The notes beneath the pieces are model-generated. The model was given only the letters and a program-made list of their open reading frames with translations. It did no database searches and was not told the origin of the DNA. This document shows, piece by piece, positions 36,291 through 49,998 of a stretch of 64,000 bases of DNA. Every line of letters starts with the position of its first letter. Within the stretch, counting starts at the first letter, position 1. Origin of the DNA: Kuschelorhynchus macadamiae. Taxonomy: Eukaryota > Arthropoda > Insecta > Coleoptera > Curculionidae. The stretch is taken from assembly GCA_030620095.1 (NCBI GenBank), contig JAUTXW010000143.1:848501-912500 (forward strand). The letters are read 5' to 3'. Position numbers and translations under genes: made by a program.

Positions 36291-39200
36291 AAACCTTTTT
36301 AGCAGCAACAAACTTGATACTTACATTATCAATTTGGTGACTTTAATATTTCCACGATAGTGGAAGTAATAATATTCTGCACTCTGCACACATTAAGAAT
36401 TTTATATATGACATATATATTATAGAAAAAAACTGTAAAAGTTTTTATATTTATGCCCTGGAAATAAGTTCGTCTTTTATTCAGATCGACGGCGGTCAAG
36501 AATGTAATATATTTTAACGAGTATCAGATTTTGTCATCAGACGCACGCAAAATATTTATAGTTTTAGCGGAGATTATTGTTTGGGTTTCGGTCAAATTCT
36601 ACAAAATTCAAGTGATTTTTAACACTAAACTTGTTCACGTATGTCTTATATTTAAATTTTCCTCGGTGACGATCGTTAGCTAATCTCCTATCAAAATAAG
36701 TTATTGCTGATTATAAAACGATGTTTATTTGCTTTTATGAAAACATCCATTTCGTAAAGAAAAGTGATTAATTGTATTAAATAGGGTTCGGCTTATATGA
36801 GAAATTTGCTTTTTATTGTTATAAAACTCTGAAAAAAATCAAGGGTTAGAAATTTGAAAAAAATATGTCTTGGAAAGCATAGTTCTTCCCCGTATAGGTA
36901 TGTGCGTCAATGATTTTTTTTATCTAGAGGTTTAGTTGGAAAATATTAAATTTCAAATTTACGCTATTCTCTGAAAATAAAAAAAATATATCGCTGTTAA
37001 AAAGCTGTTTTACGCTCTCCTGCTTAACCGTTACCCTGCCGATAAAGTTTTGATAAGTATTATCACGACCTTATTTAAGAAAAGAGTTTTTTATTTATTT
37101 TATTGTATAAGAATTCATATTTTTTCTATGGTTCAGCTTCTTAAAATTTTACGATTTTAGTTCGATAGTTAGTCAAGATTTATTAAAAAAATAGATGAAA
37201 TCTCGGAAAGACACCATACATTTTTTTACAAGTTTGCGTGAAGTGTACAAGGACCAGTAGAGGGAGCAAATTCTGTAAATTGTTTAAATATATTTTTCTC
37301 TTAATATGCATAAGCCTTTTGCTTAATTCCTAAAAATGTAGTTTACTAGTGGTCAATAGAAACTAATATTTTTAAATACAATATTTTTAATTGTATAATC
37401 AGATTATAGTTAGATACTACTGAACTGAAACTTTTGATAAGTAACAGAAAAATTCAAAAAGATAGGTATTTTGAGGATCTGTTATCCACCAAATATTATA
37501 AGAAAACCATAGGTGCGTAGCAACGAATTTAGACCCTCTAATAGTTTGTCTGAGATTAAAGAAAAACCTGTTAAAAGAGATTTAAGGAAATATAAAACTA
37601 CCATTTGTGTTTTCTCGCTTAACGTAATATTTAATTAAGCTGTGATAACAGTTCTAGTCAGTTGCTGATGGGTACGTTTTAGAGTCAAAGCAACCTAATG
37701 TTCACAATGTTTAGAGAAAAAAGAAATAAAAAAATGTTTAAACAGTGAATAATATTTAGATACATAGGAGACATAATATAAGCGAAGTCTAAAAAATATC
37801 AACTAACAGAAAAAGACGAGTTTAAGTCGATCATCAGTTTATGTTTAGCTCGGATAACGTGAGAACTACAGAAAGTTAAAGTTACAGCAGAAATTTAAAG
37901 TATCTACCTGTAAAATAAATATCTTGTTTTTATTTAGTAATTTATTTGCAATTTTTGTTTTTAATATGTTATCATTTTATCAGAAAATGTTAAAAGTACT
38001 CTCACTAGTGTTGAAATATGTTACAAACCTGTAAAAGGCACTAATTACGCTTGCAAAGGGATGTTCGTCAGGGAAGTCAAGATACTCCATAAAGGAATTA
38101 ATATAATAATTATAATGGGTGTTTCTAGAACATTTTTATAAGTCATAGCTTTACATTTGACTATGTAGTTATATAAGTTCAGTGAAATGGTAATAGACGC
38201 GCCGGGGCTTTATGAAGTCGAATCCAAACCATTTTTAGTACTACTATGCCTAATAAAATAATCTCAAACAGCATAATTCGTTAAACTGTATACTTCATTT
38301 AAGTCAGAAAGTATAGTCTGCACACATACTCAGAGAAACCTTAAAAGTAAAGTATATAAAGGATTAGAAAAATATTAAACAACTCCTGCTTAAACAAAAC
38401 ATTACCTTTAAAAAATTATAGTAATAATAACAATAATAATAAATATAGACCCGTACAAGTAATTTGGGATCTAAAAAATATAGAGTAAACTTGTTTCTAT
38501 TAATATTTGGTCTCTCTGCTGTAACAAGTCTAATCTAGAACAAATTTACTAATTCGTTTATAAATAAATTTTGCGTTTATTTTTAAATGTTTTAATCTCC
38601 ATAAGATCATTTCAGTCGCGTAATATTGTTTAATATTATTTGTAAAAGCATACACTGCAAGTTTAAGTTCTTTTTCTTAAAAAATATGAAGGCATATTTA
38701 TTTAAGATATTTTAAAGGAAATTGCCTTTTTATTTGAGTTTTATTTTTCTCAAAGCAGAAACAAATCTCTCTCAGAACTTTTAAATGACCATTAGCAAAA
38801 CGTGGCGCAGGGCTAAAAAATTGGATTGAAATATAAAAATCTAATGGAAAACTCATAAGGAAACTCTGCAACTTTAATCTTGATTTATTAAAATCTTAAA
38901 TTGGAATCAGCAAAGTAATAAAAATGATATGATTAATTTTACTAAATGAGATTTTTTTCCGAGTATAAAACGATTTTTTTTAATGACACTTTATATTTCT
39001 ACTTAATTTCTGAAAGAAGAGTAATCACACGAGACAACATTTTAAACTATATTTTCTACGTAATATATTTCTGTATGTTTATAGTGTATTAAATATTTTC
39101 TAAATCAAATTGAAATATAGACATGTATGATAATTATTTATTTAATTGCCAAGAAAAAATTATATCTACAATAACATTTGGATAAAAGCATGCCGGAATT

Positions 39201-39679
39201 GGGTAGTTGTAATCGAGCACATCTATTATTTAAACGGGGCTTTCATCAGCCGGAGATGGGAATTCCCTCAGGAATAACTATTAACTCCGGTACAGTGGCG
39301 TATTCGAGTTATTATCAGGTCTACTGAGAGTATACATTAAGATAATATATCTATTGATCTATTTATTGACCTTAAGTATAAACATTTCCTCTTCGAATTC
39401 AGTTAACCCAAATAGTTCATAATATCCTTCGATTATTTTACAATTATTCTGGAATTTAAATGATCGCTACAAATATTCTACATTGGCCTAGAATGTAAAA
39501 TGAAGCATTTTACAGTGATTCGTTAGGTAGAAAAATTAAATGAATTACATATTAAATATCTTATAAATGTTTTCTTCAGATTTGCTTACAAATTATTGAG
39601 ACTTAAAGTTTTAATTAATTAAACTTTAGAGGCATTTAGTTTCCTGTTAAATGGGCCAACTTTCAATTTTTATCTTCCT
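36291..39679. other. AT-rich intergenic DNA
   Basis: No gene or element boundary is recognised over 3.4 kb. A small, less AT-rich patch lies at about 39180-39310. Confidence 0.45.
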
Positions 39680-41066
39680 TTTTACTTTCCTCGTAAAAGG
39701 GAAGTATTGTATTCGTAAAAAAGTCATCCTCCGACATTTTTTCAGATCTCTACGTTTCAGGGTCCCTAGATGCCAGAAAACATGTTTTCTCGATTCCGTC
39801 GGTCTGTCTGTCTAACTGTCTATCTGTCTGTATGTCGGTCTTTCGGTCTGTCTCTTCGCGGCATATCCAAAGACTCCTTACCCGATTGAGTTCAAATCGA
39901 TCAAAAATTAAAGGTCATATGGGGATGACCTGGTAACATTTTGGGAAAATCCCATATGGCAAAACAAAATGGCGGCCTAGACAAATGTTAAAAAAATTGT
40001 TACTAAAAAAGTACTTATCCAATTTATCTCAAATTTTGTACAAAAATCAAGTATTATGTAGGAATGAACTATTAAAATTTTGGTACGAATCCAAGATAGC
40101 GGAAAAAAATGGCGGCTTAGTAACATATTTAAAAATTCAGCCTGGAAAACTATTTAAGGGCCTGATTTCAAATTGTTTGCCATAAATAACTGTGGTATAC
40201 AGATGAACTAGTAAAACTGTGGTACTAATTCAAGATAGCGGAACAAAATGGCCGCTAAATAAACTATTTGTAATCATGAAAAATCGCCCTGTAAAGTTTT
40301 ACATATCTTCACGTTTTAGAGTTTCTAGTTACCAAAAAATATGTTTTATCAATTCTGTCGGTCCATCTGTCGGTTTGTCTGTCTGTTTGTCAATTTACGG
40401 CAAAAGCTATTTACGCGATTGAATTCGAATTTTGAGTAAAATTTAAGGGTCACATGGGGATGACCTGGTAATATTTTGGTAAAAATCCAGTATCGCAAAA
40501 CAAAATGGCGGCCTAGTGAAAAAACTACCTATTCAAAGTATCTCAAATTTTGCACAAAAATCAAGTATTATGTAGGAATCAACTGGTAAAATTTTGGCAC
40601 GGAACAAAATGACGGCCTAAGAAAATATTTCAAAAATTGAAAACAACGTAAAAAAATAACCGGTACGTAATGACGTAACAAAATGGCGGTGTCTGTTAAT
40701 TTAGAAACTACTTATTGAATTATGCATAAAAATCAAGTGTGGCATAGATAGAAACTGGTAAAATATTGGTAGGAATTCAATATGATCTAACAAAATGGCG
40801 GCGGATAAAAATGTTTTAAAACACAGTATACAGGGTGTTAATTAATGCCATGGACATATTTCAGGGGGTAATAGTACTCGACAAAATAAGAAAAAAATCT
40901 TAATATATATACATGGTCAAAAATGCACCATTTTCAAAATTTCAATTTTTTTCTGGTTTTTTTGCGTTTTTTCCAGTTCCTTCTGAGACAATTAGTTCAA
41001 ATTTAGAACATGTATTATTTTTAAGAACCTCTACCATAAAATATTAAAATCGTGGATGGTAATATA

Positions 41067-42704
41067 CAGGGTGTTACATTTTTTGCACCACCTAGAAGTT
41101 TATCTTGCGGAATTTTTTTTTTTTGACCCCATATTCATTCTGATATAAAATTTAAACTCTCTGTTCATTTCTTTAGCTCTTTCGTATTTTGCATTATTCT
41201 CGTATCTATCACAGTTTTCGACTTATTTGCAATAATTGCCATAGATGCAAAAAAGTAGGCTGAGGCAGGTCATTTGTTAATTCTGTAACATTTTGTAAGA
41301 AATATTTTTTTGTTTGACGTTTCCGTTGTTTAATGATGGTTGAATTCACAAATCAATAATATGCAGAAATTAATTTCATTTATGGACTTGCCAACGGCAT
41401 TTGTTATGAAGCCAGACGACTCTATGAATAGAAATATCCAAATCGGATGGTTCCCAATAGACAAACATTTGCAAAGGTACATAATCGGCTATGTGAAAAT
41501 GGATCATTCAAGAAATCCATTCATTTAGCAGGAGCAAATAGAACAGTTAGGACTCCTGAAATCGAGGAAGCAGTCCTGAATGCAGTAGAAAATGATCCTG
41601 CTACCAGTACGAGGAAAATTGCAGCAGCACTTAACATTTCATTTGTGCTTGTGTGGAAAATTTTACAACTTAATGTATCCTTACCACATCCAATGAGTTC
41701 TAGCTCTTCTCCCACGTGACCTTCAACTTGGTTTAAATTTTTGCCAGTGGTTCTTACAAATGCTAGCCCAAGATCCATTATTTGAAAACACGATTTTATT
41801 TAGCTATGAGGCAAATTTTTCTAGGAACGCCATACGTAATTTTTATAACAATCATTTTTGGGCAGAAGAGAATCCGCATTCGATATATGAAAATAATTTC
41901 CAGCAACAATTTTCAGTAAATGTGTGGGCCGACATTATTGGGGATTATTTGATAGGCCCATTTTTCCTGCCAGCAAGGCTAAACGGACGATATTATAGTC
42001 AATTTCTCGAAGACGAACTTCCGGTATTGCTAGAAGACGCGCCAATTCTTCTTAGAACTCAAATGTGGTTCATGCACGATGGTGCACCAGCACATTTCAG
42101 CATAGAGGTGAGGGAGTTCCTAATTAATAATTTTAACAACCGTTGGATAGGGCGAGGGGGACTTCAGCCATGGCTCCCTAGATCTCCGGATCTAAATAGC
42201 CTGGATTTCTTTTTCTGGGGACACCTGAAAACATTGGTGTATCAGACCCCAATCCAGACCGAAGAAGATTTAAGAAAGGAATAATAGCTTCATGCGACAT
42301 CATTCGCAATACTCCTGGAATGTTTGACAGAGTCCGTCAGTCCATGAGGCGAAGACCTTGCGTTCTAGCAAGAGACGGACATTTTCAACAACTTTTATAA
42401 TTTTGTTTTATTTTAAATTTAACTGTAATAATTTTATCTGATTGTTCATTATCATGTCGGTTGATTTAAAATAAAACCCGTTTCTAATTTTTTGCTTAAT
42501 TTCGCCTACATGCTATAGATGCAATGCATCGATTATTGCAAATAAGTCGAAAACTGTAATAGATACGAGAGTACTGCAAAATACAAAAGAGCTAAAGAAA
42601 TGAACAAAGAGTTTAAATTTTATATCAGAATTCATACAGGGTGCTCAAAAAAAGAAGTTCCGGAAGATAAACTTGTAGGTGGTGCAAAAAAATGTAACAC
42701 CCTG
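41067..42704 (+). mobile_element. Mariner-type element at the palindrome centre
   Basis: Inverted terminal repeats of about 180 bp begin cagggtgttacatttttt at 41067 and end aaatgtaacaccctg at 42704, each next to TA (41065-41066, 42705-42706). Inside is one transposase pseudogene on the plus strand. The size matches the other complete element of this type at 13052. Its ends share the first nine bases with the host palindrome, so both may use related transposases. Confidence 0.85.
41333..42400 (+). pseudogene. Mariner-type transposase, near full length
   Basis: An ATG pair at 41333/41336 opens an N-terminal helix-turn-helix broken by two stops, with KYPNRMVPNRQTFAKVHNRL at about 41430-41490. 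Next comes the second helix-turn-helix, NDPATSTRKIAAALNISFVL. After a frameshift near 41690 the catalytic domain is open from 41745 to 42284: ILFSYEANFSRNAIRNFYNN, WFMHDGAPAHFS and PRSPDLNSLDFFFWGHLKTL. At the first catalytic site the usual Asp (F-S-D-E) is Tyr (F-S-Y-E). The second and third acidic residues are present. A final frameshift near 42284 precedes the end, MRRRPCVLARDGHFQQLL at 42400. Length fits the family (about 355 codons). Inactive. Confidence 0.85.
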
Positions 42705-42990
42705 TATACGACCATCTACGATTTTGATATTTTATCGTAGAGGTTCTTAAAAGTAATATATGTTCTAAATTTGAACTAATTGTCTCAGAAGAAACTGGAA
42801 AAAAACGCAAAAAATGAGAAAAAAATTGAAATTTTGACACCCTGTGTAACGAAAATGGTGCGTTTTTGACCATGTATATATTGGCATTTTTGTCCTATTT
42901 TGTCGAGTACTATCACCTCCTGAAATATGTCTACGACAATAACTAACACCCTGTATATGTGTTACTTAACGAGAGAAGTTCCGGGTAAAG

Positions 42991-44299
42991 TTGATTAGTG
43001 ATGCGTTTATTTGATTCAACTAACTGGAAATCTCTGCATAGTGTGACTGATTCAATTCGTTAGTGTTATATGTTGTGCGGCAATTCCGGCAAAAATAAGT
43101 TTTTGTGAGAATCATCAAAGGACTATGAAACTACTGTGAAAAAAATGTACATAGGGTGGCTACAGGATAGAAAATCATCGAGGGTCGCGTGCTGTACAGC
43201 CCTGCTCTGAAGCACAGATATTTAGGTAAAAGCAGTTTATACTGGATGTTTTAGAAATAAGTACTTTAAAATTGACGGTGGAGTTTATTGTTTTCTCTAA
43301 GTATTATTTAAGAGAAAGAGAGTTTTAAAATATTATATTTTTAGTTTTTTTTCTCATAAGTATTAAACTATTAAAAACTGAAATAGCCATCAAAAGTAAC
43401 TTTCTCCATAAAATTGGAAAATGCCAATAAAAAAACAATTGAATTGAAAGCGAATGAGCCAAACTGATTAAAAAAATATGTAAACATTGTTGTGACATGG
43501 AACTTTCAAATGTCTCATCTCTAAAACATTAAATCTATTACTTCATTTCCAAGTTCAAGAAATATAAAATACGAAATAAAAGCAGGTAATTCCTTACATT
43601 GACATAATAGAGCCAGTCCTGTTACATAAGCGCAATATTTTACCTTGATGCCAAACGGTAATAAAGCAGAAATCCCACTATTGTGAGAAAGATAAATTTC
43701 TGCCTTTATTAGCTCTATCTCTCTCACAACTAATGGCATATCCACCCTAATTAGCTTCATCTCTTTCGCACTGTGTTGAATTTAATAAAGCGACGCAAAG
43801 CGCTATTCATTATCCTATTATGTCTATAATTCGTTACTTAAACTGTTTATTCGTAATCATTAATACACAGATTTCAAGGATTCCTTTGAATTGTCAAATG
43901 TGTTACTTATTTAAGAATACAGAAACACAACTCTAAAAATGAATGATTACTAATAATTTAATAACTGAAACTCTAAGACACTTTTCCAGTAAGTATTTCA
44001 TAGCAAAAGTTCTAATGCCAGTTGCAAAATACGTAATTACAATATTTATGTTTGACAACCAAGTTATCATATTTGTCTTTGAAATCATAAATATTAGAAT
44101 TAGACCTTCGTTTGATCTGGTAAAGTAAATAATCTAATGTCATTAAAAGAAGGGTTAATATTTCTAAATGAAGTTAAATATGATTTCTTAAAAAAATATC
44201 AAATATTAAATAAAATTAGGACCTTGCATTTCAATAATACTATATTTAGATCATTGTTTTTTATTGGCATTTTCTAGTTCTGCAGAGAAAGTTACATCT
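42991..44299. other. Intergenic DNA
   Basis: No gene is recognised. Around 43690-43780 two short similar blocks ('agctctatctctctcac' and 'agcttcatctctttcgcac') form a small degenerate direct repeat. Confidence 0.4.
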
Positions 44300-45718
44300 A
44301 ATGGCTTTAGATTTTTTTAGACATGTTTTCTTATTTCCGTCGGTCTGTCTGTTCGCGGCATAGCTACAAAACTACCTACCCGATTCAATACAAATTTTTG
44401 TGAAAATTTAAGGGTTATATGAGGAATATTTTGGTAAAAATTCAATATGGCAAAACAAAATGGCGACCTAGTGCAATGTTAAAAAAAATATTACTCAAGA
44501 ACTATTTATCCAATTTATCTCAAATCATGCACAAAAATCAAGTTTAATATAGAAATCAATTGGTAACATTTTGGTATGAGTTCAAGATGGCGGCTTATTC
44601 ACATATTTAAAAATTCAACCTGAAAAACCACTTAATGGACTTAGTTTAAATATATACATATATTATATTTTATAATAAAACTGTGGTACTAATTCAAAAT
44701 GAAACAAAATTCCGGCCAAATAGAATGTTTTAATCGTGAAAAAAAAATCTCTCAGGTTTTATATATTTTCAGGTTTTAGCGTCCTTAGATGCTAAAAAAT
44801 ATGTTTTATCAATTCCGTCGGCCCGTCTGTCGGTTTGTCTGTGTGTCTGCCTGTCAGTTCGCGGCATAGTTTAAAAACTACTCATCAGATTGACTTCGAA
44901 TTTTGGTCAAAAATTAAGGGTCATATGGGGATGATCTAACAAAACGGCGGCCCAGTGAAATTAAAAAAAAAATATATTACTAAAAAAACACTTACCCAAT
45001 TTATCTCAAATTTCGCACAAAAATCAAGAATTATGTAAAAATCAACTGGTAAAAGTTCGATACGAATCCAAGACGGCGAAACAAAATGGCGGCTTAATAA
45101 AATATTTAAAAATTCAGCCTGAAAATCTACTTAATGGGCTAATTTCAAATTGTGTGCCATAACTAATTGTGGCATGGAGATCAACTAGTAAAACTGTGGT
45201 ACCAATTTAAGAGGGAGGAACAAAATGACGGTAAAATAAAATATTTTGCAATAGTGAAAAAAATCATCTTCCCAGGTTTTACATGTTTTCAACTGATAAC
45301 ATTGTTGCATGCATATAGATAGCAGAACAAAATGACGTCCTAATAAAATAATAAAAAATTGGCCTGAATAAAACTACCTACTCATTAGATTAATTTTAAA
45401 TTTTGTGTAAGGCTTAAGTGTAATATAGGGATAAATCTGTACGAATTCAACATGACCTAACAAAATGGCGGTGTGTGTCAATGCAAAAATTTTTTACTGA
45501 ATTTATTTTAAATTATGTCGAAAAATCAAGTGTGGCATAGATAGAACTGGTAAAATATTGCTACGAATCCAATATGGTGGAAAAAAATGGCGCCCAGCAA
45601 AATATTTGAAGATAGTGAAGAAGTGTTACTAAATGATTATATATTGAACTAAATTGGGTCACACTTCATTATTCCTAATAAAAGGAAAGATTCATAATGA
45701 GGGAAGTTCCGGGTAAAA
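44300..45718 (+). repeat. R repeat, 5'-truncated copy
   Basis: Starts inside the R unit ('gtcggtctgtctgttcgcgg' near 44339), has a second GTCTG segment at about 44820-44860, many 'aacaaaatggcggc' blocks, and the family end 'gagggaagttccgggtaaa' at about 45699-45717. It is uninterrupted. Confidence 0.8.
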
Positions 45719-48700
45719 TTTTTTAACAGTTCATATTATAGTTGAAAAAAAATTGCTATATTGTGTACGATTACAATTATTTTAAATTTTACTGGTCCGC
45801 AAAATATTTTAAAATTTTGAAAACTAAATCATTTAATTTCATACATATAAGAGTAAAAATGGTTTATTTTCTTAATATTTCATGGAAATTTCTGTTTAAT
45901 TAAAACTTGGTATGTTGGTAGGCTTTATTATAAAATAGAACTCATATAATATATAAATAAAACTTAATACTAGACATATACATAAAACGTAAAAGAGTGG
46001 TAGTCAAACTAACAATTTTCAGTTAAATACAACATTAAAATTTGCCGCAGGAAGTTGTTAAGAATACTCATAAAATTTTTAATATATAAAATGTAGATAT
46101 AAAAATGTTTTTAGTGCACTTTTATATTTTCTAGGGGCATTTGTATCATTTAATCTGTCTGGAAATTTGTTATTTAGGTCGATAAAAATATCGTGAAGAA
46201 ATATTTAGTACAAAACTGTGCGATGATCAAATACTAATTCATCTTTATACTTGAGGGAGAATAAATGCAATTTTATATATAAAAGTATTGACATCAAAAA
46301 TATAACTTTTAAACATAATTTGTGATTTCCAATAGAACTTTCGATATTTACTGAAAAAATGTCCCACCTTTATAGTTACACTTCACAATTTTCTGTTAAA
46401 TTTTATCACACTCGAGCTAATTTTAATTTTAATTTTGAAATCAACTAAACCCAATAACCCAAACCTTTCGGTTTTTTGGTATCACACCAAAGTATCAACC
46501 AATAAGATTATAAACCTTAGCTCAATAAAAGTGAGTTACTATTCGTACTGTGAATTTACCACATAATAATAAAATTAAGTCAAAAAGCACGTCAGATAAC
46601 TTTGTTTGATCACTGCAAATTATTTAAAACTTTGGTTCTTAATTTCAAATAATATAATTCAAATTTAAGGTGTGTAACGTCAGAAACCGCAACAGGTAAC
46701 TTGCACATTTTTTTGAAATAGCACGAAAATATTCTTTCTATACATTAAAAAATAATAAATCTTGATCCGTTAATTAATTGTAGATAAAAAAGTTAATGCT
46801 TAATACCGCAAGACGTCAGAGCATTCTTTTGTATTGCCTATACTAGATTAACTCCTAACATCTGAAAACTAGTTGGTTGTAAATAATTGACATTTAGCAT
46901 GATTTTGGGCCAATCTTGGACCTTAAATATAACTATATATATATGCTACTTGCGGTTTGGGAATTATTAACGAAAAGGTGGTGTCGCAAAAAAAATATTC
47001 TACGATACCCTTTTTAACTGATAACTGTCGAAAAAAACTAACCGGTTTTGATGAAATATATAGAAAACGTTTTTCTTTATAGTCTTTCGAATCCTATTGA
47101 ATCGCTGCCCTGTCCGGCAAAGGCAAACATTATTTGGAATGGGAAAATCTAGAAAAGAAAAATACTAAATGCTTTAGGGTTTAAAACTTGTAATTTCTGG
47201 TAAAAAAATGTTCTGTTGACCATATAACCAATACTAAAAAGATAAGGCAAAAAAACAACAAAACTATATTTCAAGATTGGCGCCTAATGCATTATCAATG
47301 CAAAGCAATTATCTACCGGCAAAAATATATTTTTTTTTATTTTTGTGGATTTTGACGGCACTGACCAACATTAAAATGTATTATAATTTAGCGTTACCTT
47401 TTCACGTAGATAACAATCCCTATCGGATAACAAAGTTATGATTTTTTAAAATTAAACTTAAAAAAAAATCGATACTCTTAATCTGAAGTAATATATCCAA
47501 TTGTACTAACTTTTTTCACAAAATTAATACGTATTTAAGAACTTCAATCTAGTCTCTACAATTTTATATATTTATAAATTTATAAATTAATTTATCGTTT
47601 CCACAATGTGCCGAAATATCAGAAAATCTAATTTGAAAATTTTGGCGGCTTTTTACTAAAACATGAGTTTTTCACAAATATCAGATTATCCTTGGCAAAA
47701 ATTACCCGATCTGTCAAGGATGAATGAAAAAAACATTTACTTAAGTTTGATTTACTTTTCAAGGATTTAAAACAACTTCTTTGTATTTTCGAGATTGGGT
47801 AAAACAAATTTGGATGCTTCTGAGTAGTTAACCACATTTTGAGTCAGATTGGTCTCCTCACTTTAGACCTTTAAGAAAATTAACCGCCATTAGTCGAGAT
47901 TTTTGGGAACAGTTAGAGTATCAACTTCTTGTGGGATTTATTTACATTGAAGGCTTTTTCCAAGTCGTTTTTCTTAAATATATATCCTATTTTAAACATT
48001 AGCCACTTTTAGCATTCCGATAACGCCCTTTTTAATATAGGTAAATTAAATTTAAAAACTGTTATTTTAATATATATTTTAATAACACGGAATAAAACGT
48101 TTGTATACATAATTTGTAGTGTTTTAACATCTAGCCTCGATTTAGAGCCAAATAATTGCACATTTGCATAAAAAGGGTACTTAAGAAATGTACCATAATG
48201 AATTTTTTAAATGCGATACCGAGTTGATTGTTTACCCGATACTGGAACTGTATTAACATATGGTAGTAAGAAATTAGTGGAAGGTAATATTAACAGAAGC
48301 CAAATTTTTAGTAAATAACAAAAAAGCAACAAATTCTTAAATTGATCCCAAAAATGTGTGGTTATTGATCTTATTTATTTGTGCCTATTGCATTTATAGT
48401 ATTGATGATGATTAAAAAATTAAATTTATCTGTACAAAGAGTGCAAAAAGTGTAACGTAACTATTTGTTTTGCAGAAGGTGCACATGAAAAATCTTAATA
48501 TCATTACTATGAGTTATAATATACATATACATTCTACTGCAGAAATTATCGTTAACAGCTGAAGTGGCCGGATAGTCTAAAGCCTCGTTTATACTAGTAC
48601 GTGATCGAGTCCGGTAACACACAAATATTTTTTTTGCTTTTTTTTTTAATAAACGCACTGATATTGTTATCATTCCATATTTCAAATTCTTGTCACCTAA

Positions 48701-49998
48701 GTTAAGAATTAAAAATCGTAATATTTTTTTTTGCATGGTGTAATAAGCCACTAGCTTATTATTAACAAAATAAAATCGAGTAAACTCCCTAGGGATGTGA
48801 AACACTTTATATGCACAGACATATTTCTAAAGCATGTTTTGGCATTTCAAGGTTATGTGGTTTGGAAAATAATAATCTATATATAAATAAATCTATAAAA
48901 GTTAGGAAATGCGGTAAAATATTTTCTTGTTTGTCTTGCAACCGAAAAGAATTTATCGACAATTAGAAATGCTATGTGGAAAATTGTTATACTAAAATTT
49001 CTTATCTTATAATTAAGTGATTGGCCTAAGGTTCTTTGTTCAGTAAAAATCCCAAATTTTCAGCTTGATTTTAGAACTTTGGTGTAGTGCATTTTCAATA
49101 AAATAACAGTTTCTACTCCAGTTCAGTAGCAGTTTTTGTGAAAGTATAATAGTAAATATAAATCACAATGAGGCACAGCACAACAGATTGTTTCCAAAGG
49201 AGATGATCGCCGAAAAGTTTATACTTAAAGTATGCCTCTCTCCTCAACCCTACACATATATAACTACAGACTTATAGAAATTATAAAAGTAACTCGCAGT
49301 AAAATGATCCTCACAACAGTAAAAACAAGATTCATTTTTGGGAAACTGCCTTCTAACTTTTTCACAAAAAAAAAATTCTGTAGAGCGAAAATTTGTATCG
49401 CAACATTGAAAAATTGTGTTAAGAAAAAAATAAATTCCATGTTTGAGCGACATCTACTTTCATTTTAGAACACAACGGGTGTACTGAAAGCTGGGAATAC
49501 ATGCTGTATCCAATAACAGCCATTAGCCTCTCATCTGTATGGGTATATTCTAAAAACGTTCGTTTCAGTGACAACAATCAACATAATTGTGTAATTTATC
49601 TTTACTTAATAATTACGATTTAGTTTAAACCTTTAGAGGCACATCCCTTTTTCACAATAGTCTATAATCTGATGTCGTAAAATTGATTAACATATTCCTT
49701 TGGCGCGTCTGATATTGCACCTTAGAACTTCTCCGATATATCGTGATGTCGAGGTGACGCAAATTCGATCGAATGGGGCAAATTTGCATGATTATCATTT
49801 GGTTTCACTAGAAAATAACACGTTATTCACGTTTAATGACTGTTCGCACAAAACTACAAGGCTCTGGAAACAAAGCGCTAGTTTAATGCTTTCTGCATAG
49901 CCCTACGGATTAATTTCAATTTATTTGATTTTCGACATTCACTGTATGTTTCAGTTTGTGAGCTTTAAAAACTTATTTTATATTTTTAGTATAATATA
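45719..49998. other. AT-rich intergenic DNA
   Basis: No protein gene is recognised in 4.3 kb. One tRNA-like (SINE-type) sequence is at 48553-48625. Open frames at 48461-48805 and 49232-49468 have no family resemblance. Confidence 0.4.
48553..48625 (+). repeat. tRNA-derived SINE-like or tRNA pseudogene
   Basis: 'tggccggatagtc' (48565-48577) fits a polymerase III A box, and 'gatcgagtcc' (48603-48612) fits a B box (GWTCRANNC). Their spacing of about 26 bp is close to that of tRNA genes. The start resembles a tRNA-Leu or tRNA-Ser D-arm, but an anticodon stem and acceptor pairing are not convincing. A T-rich stretch follows at 48628. It is more likely a SINE head or a tRNA pseudogene than a working tRNA gene. 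Confidence 0.4.

Larger units (their letters stand above)
40831..42953. mobile_element. Palindromic TA element carrying another element at its centre
   Basis: Ends cagggtgttaattaatg and its near-complement finishing aactaacaccctg lie next to TA (40829-40830 and 42954-42955). The arms, 40831-41066 and 42705-42953, are reverse complements along their full length (for example 'gacaattagttcaaatttag', 'atgttctaaat'/'atttagaacat'). Without the insert this is a palindrome of about 0.48 kb, a MITE. A 1.64-kb mariner-type element sits at the exact centre. Confidence 0.85.
39680..42990 (+). repeat. R repeat, interrupted by a nested palindrome
   Basis: Begins 'tttactttcctcgtaaaagg' and carries two full units with GTCTGTCTG segments at about 39800 and 40370. 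At 40830 it is interrupted by a TA-flanked element, and R text resumes at 42956 with 'cgagagaagttccgggtaaa', the R family's end. The two parts fit together as one copy. Confidence 0.8.
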
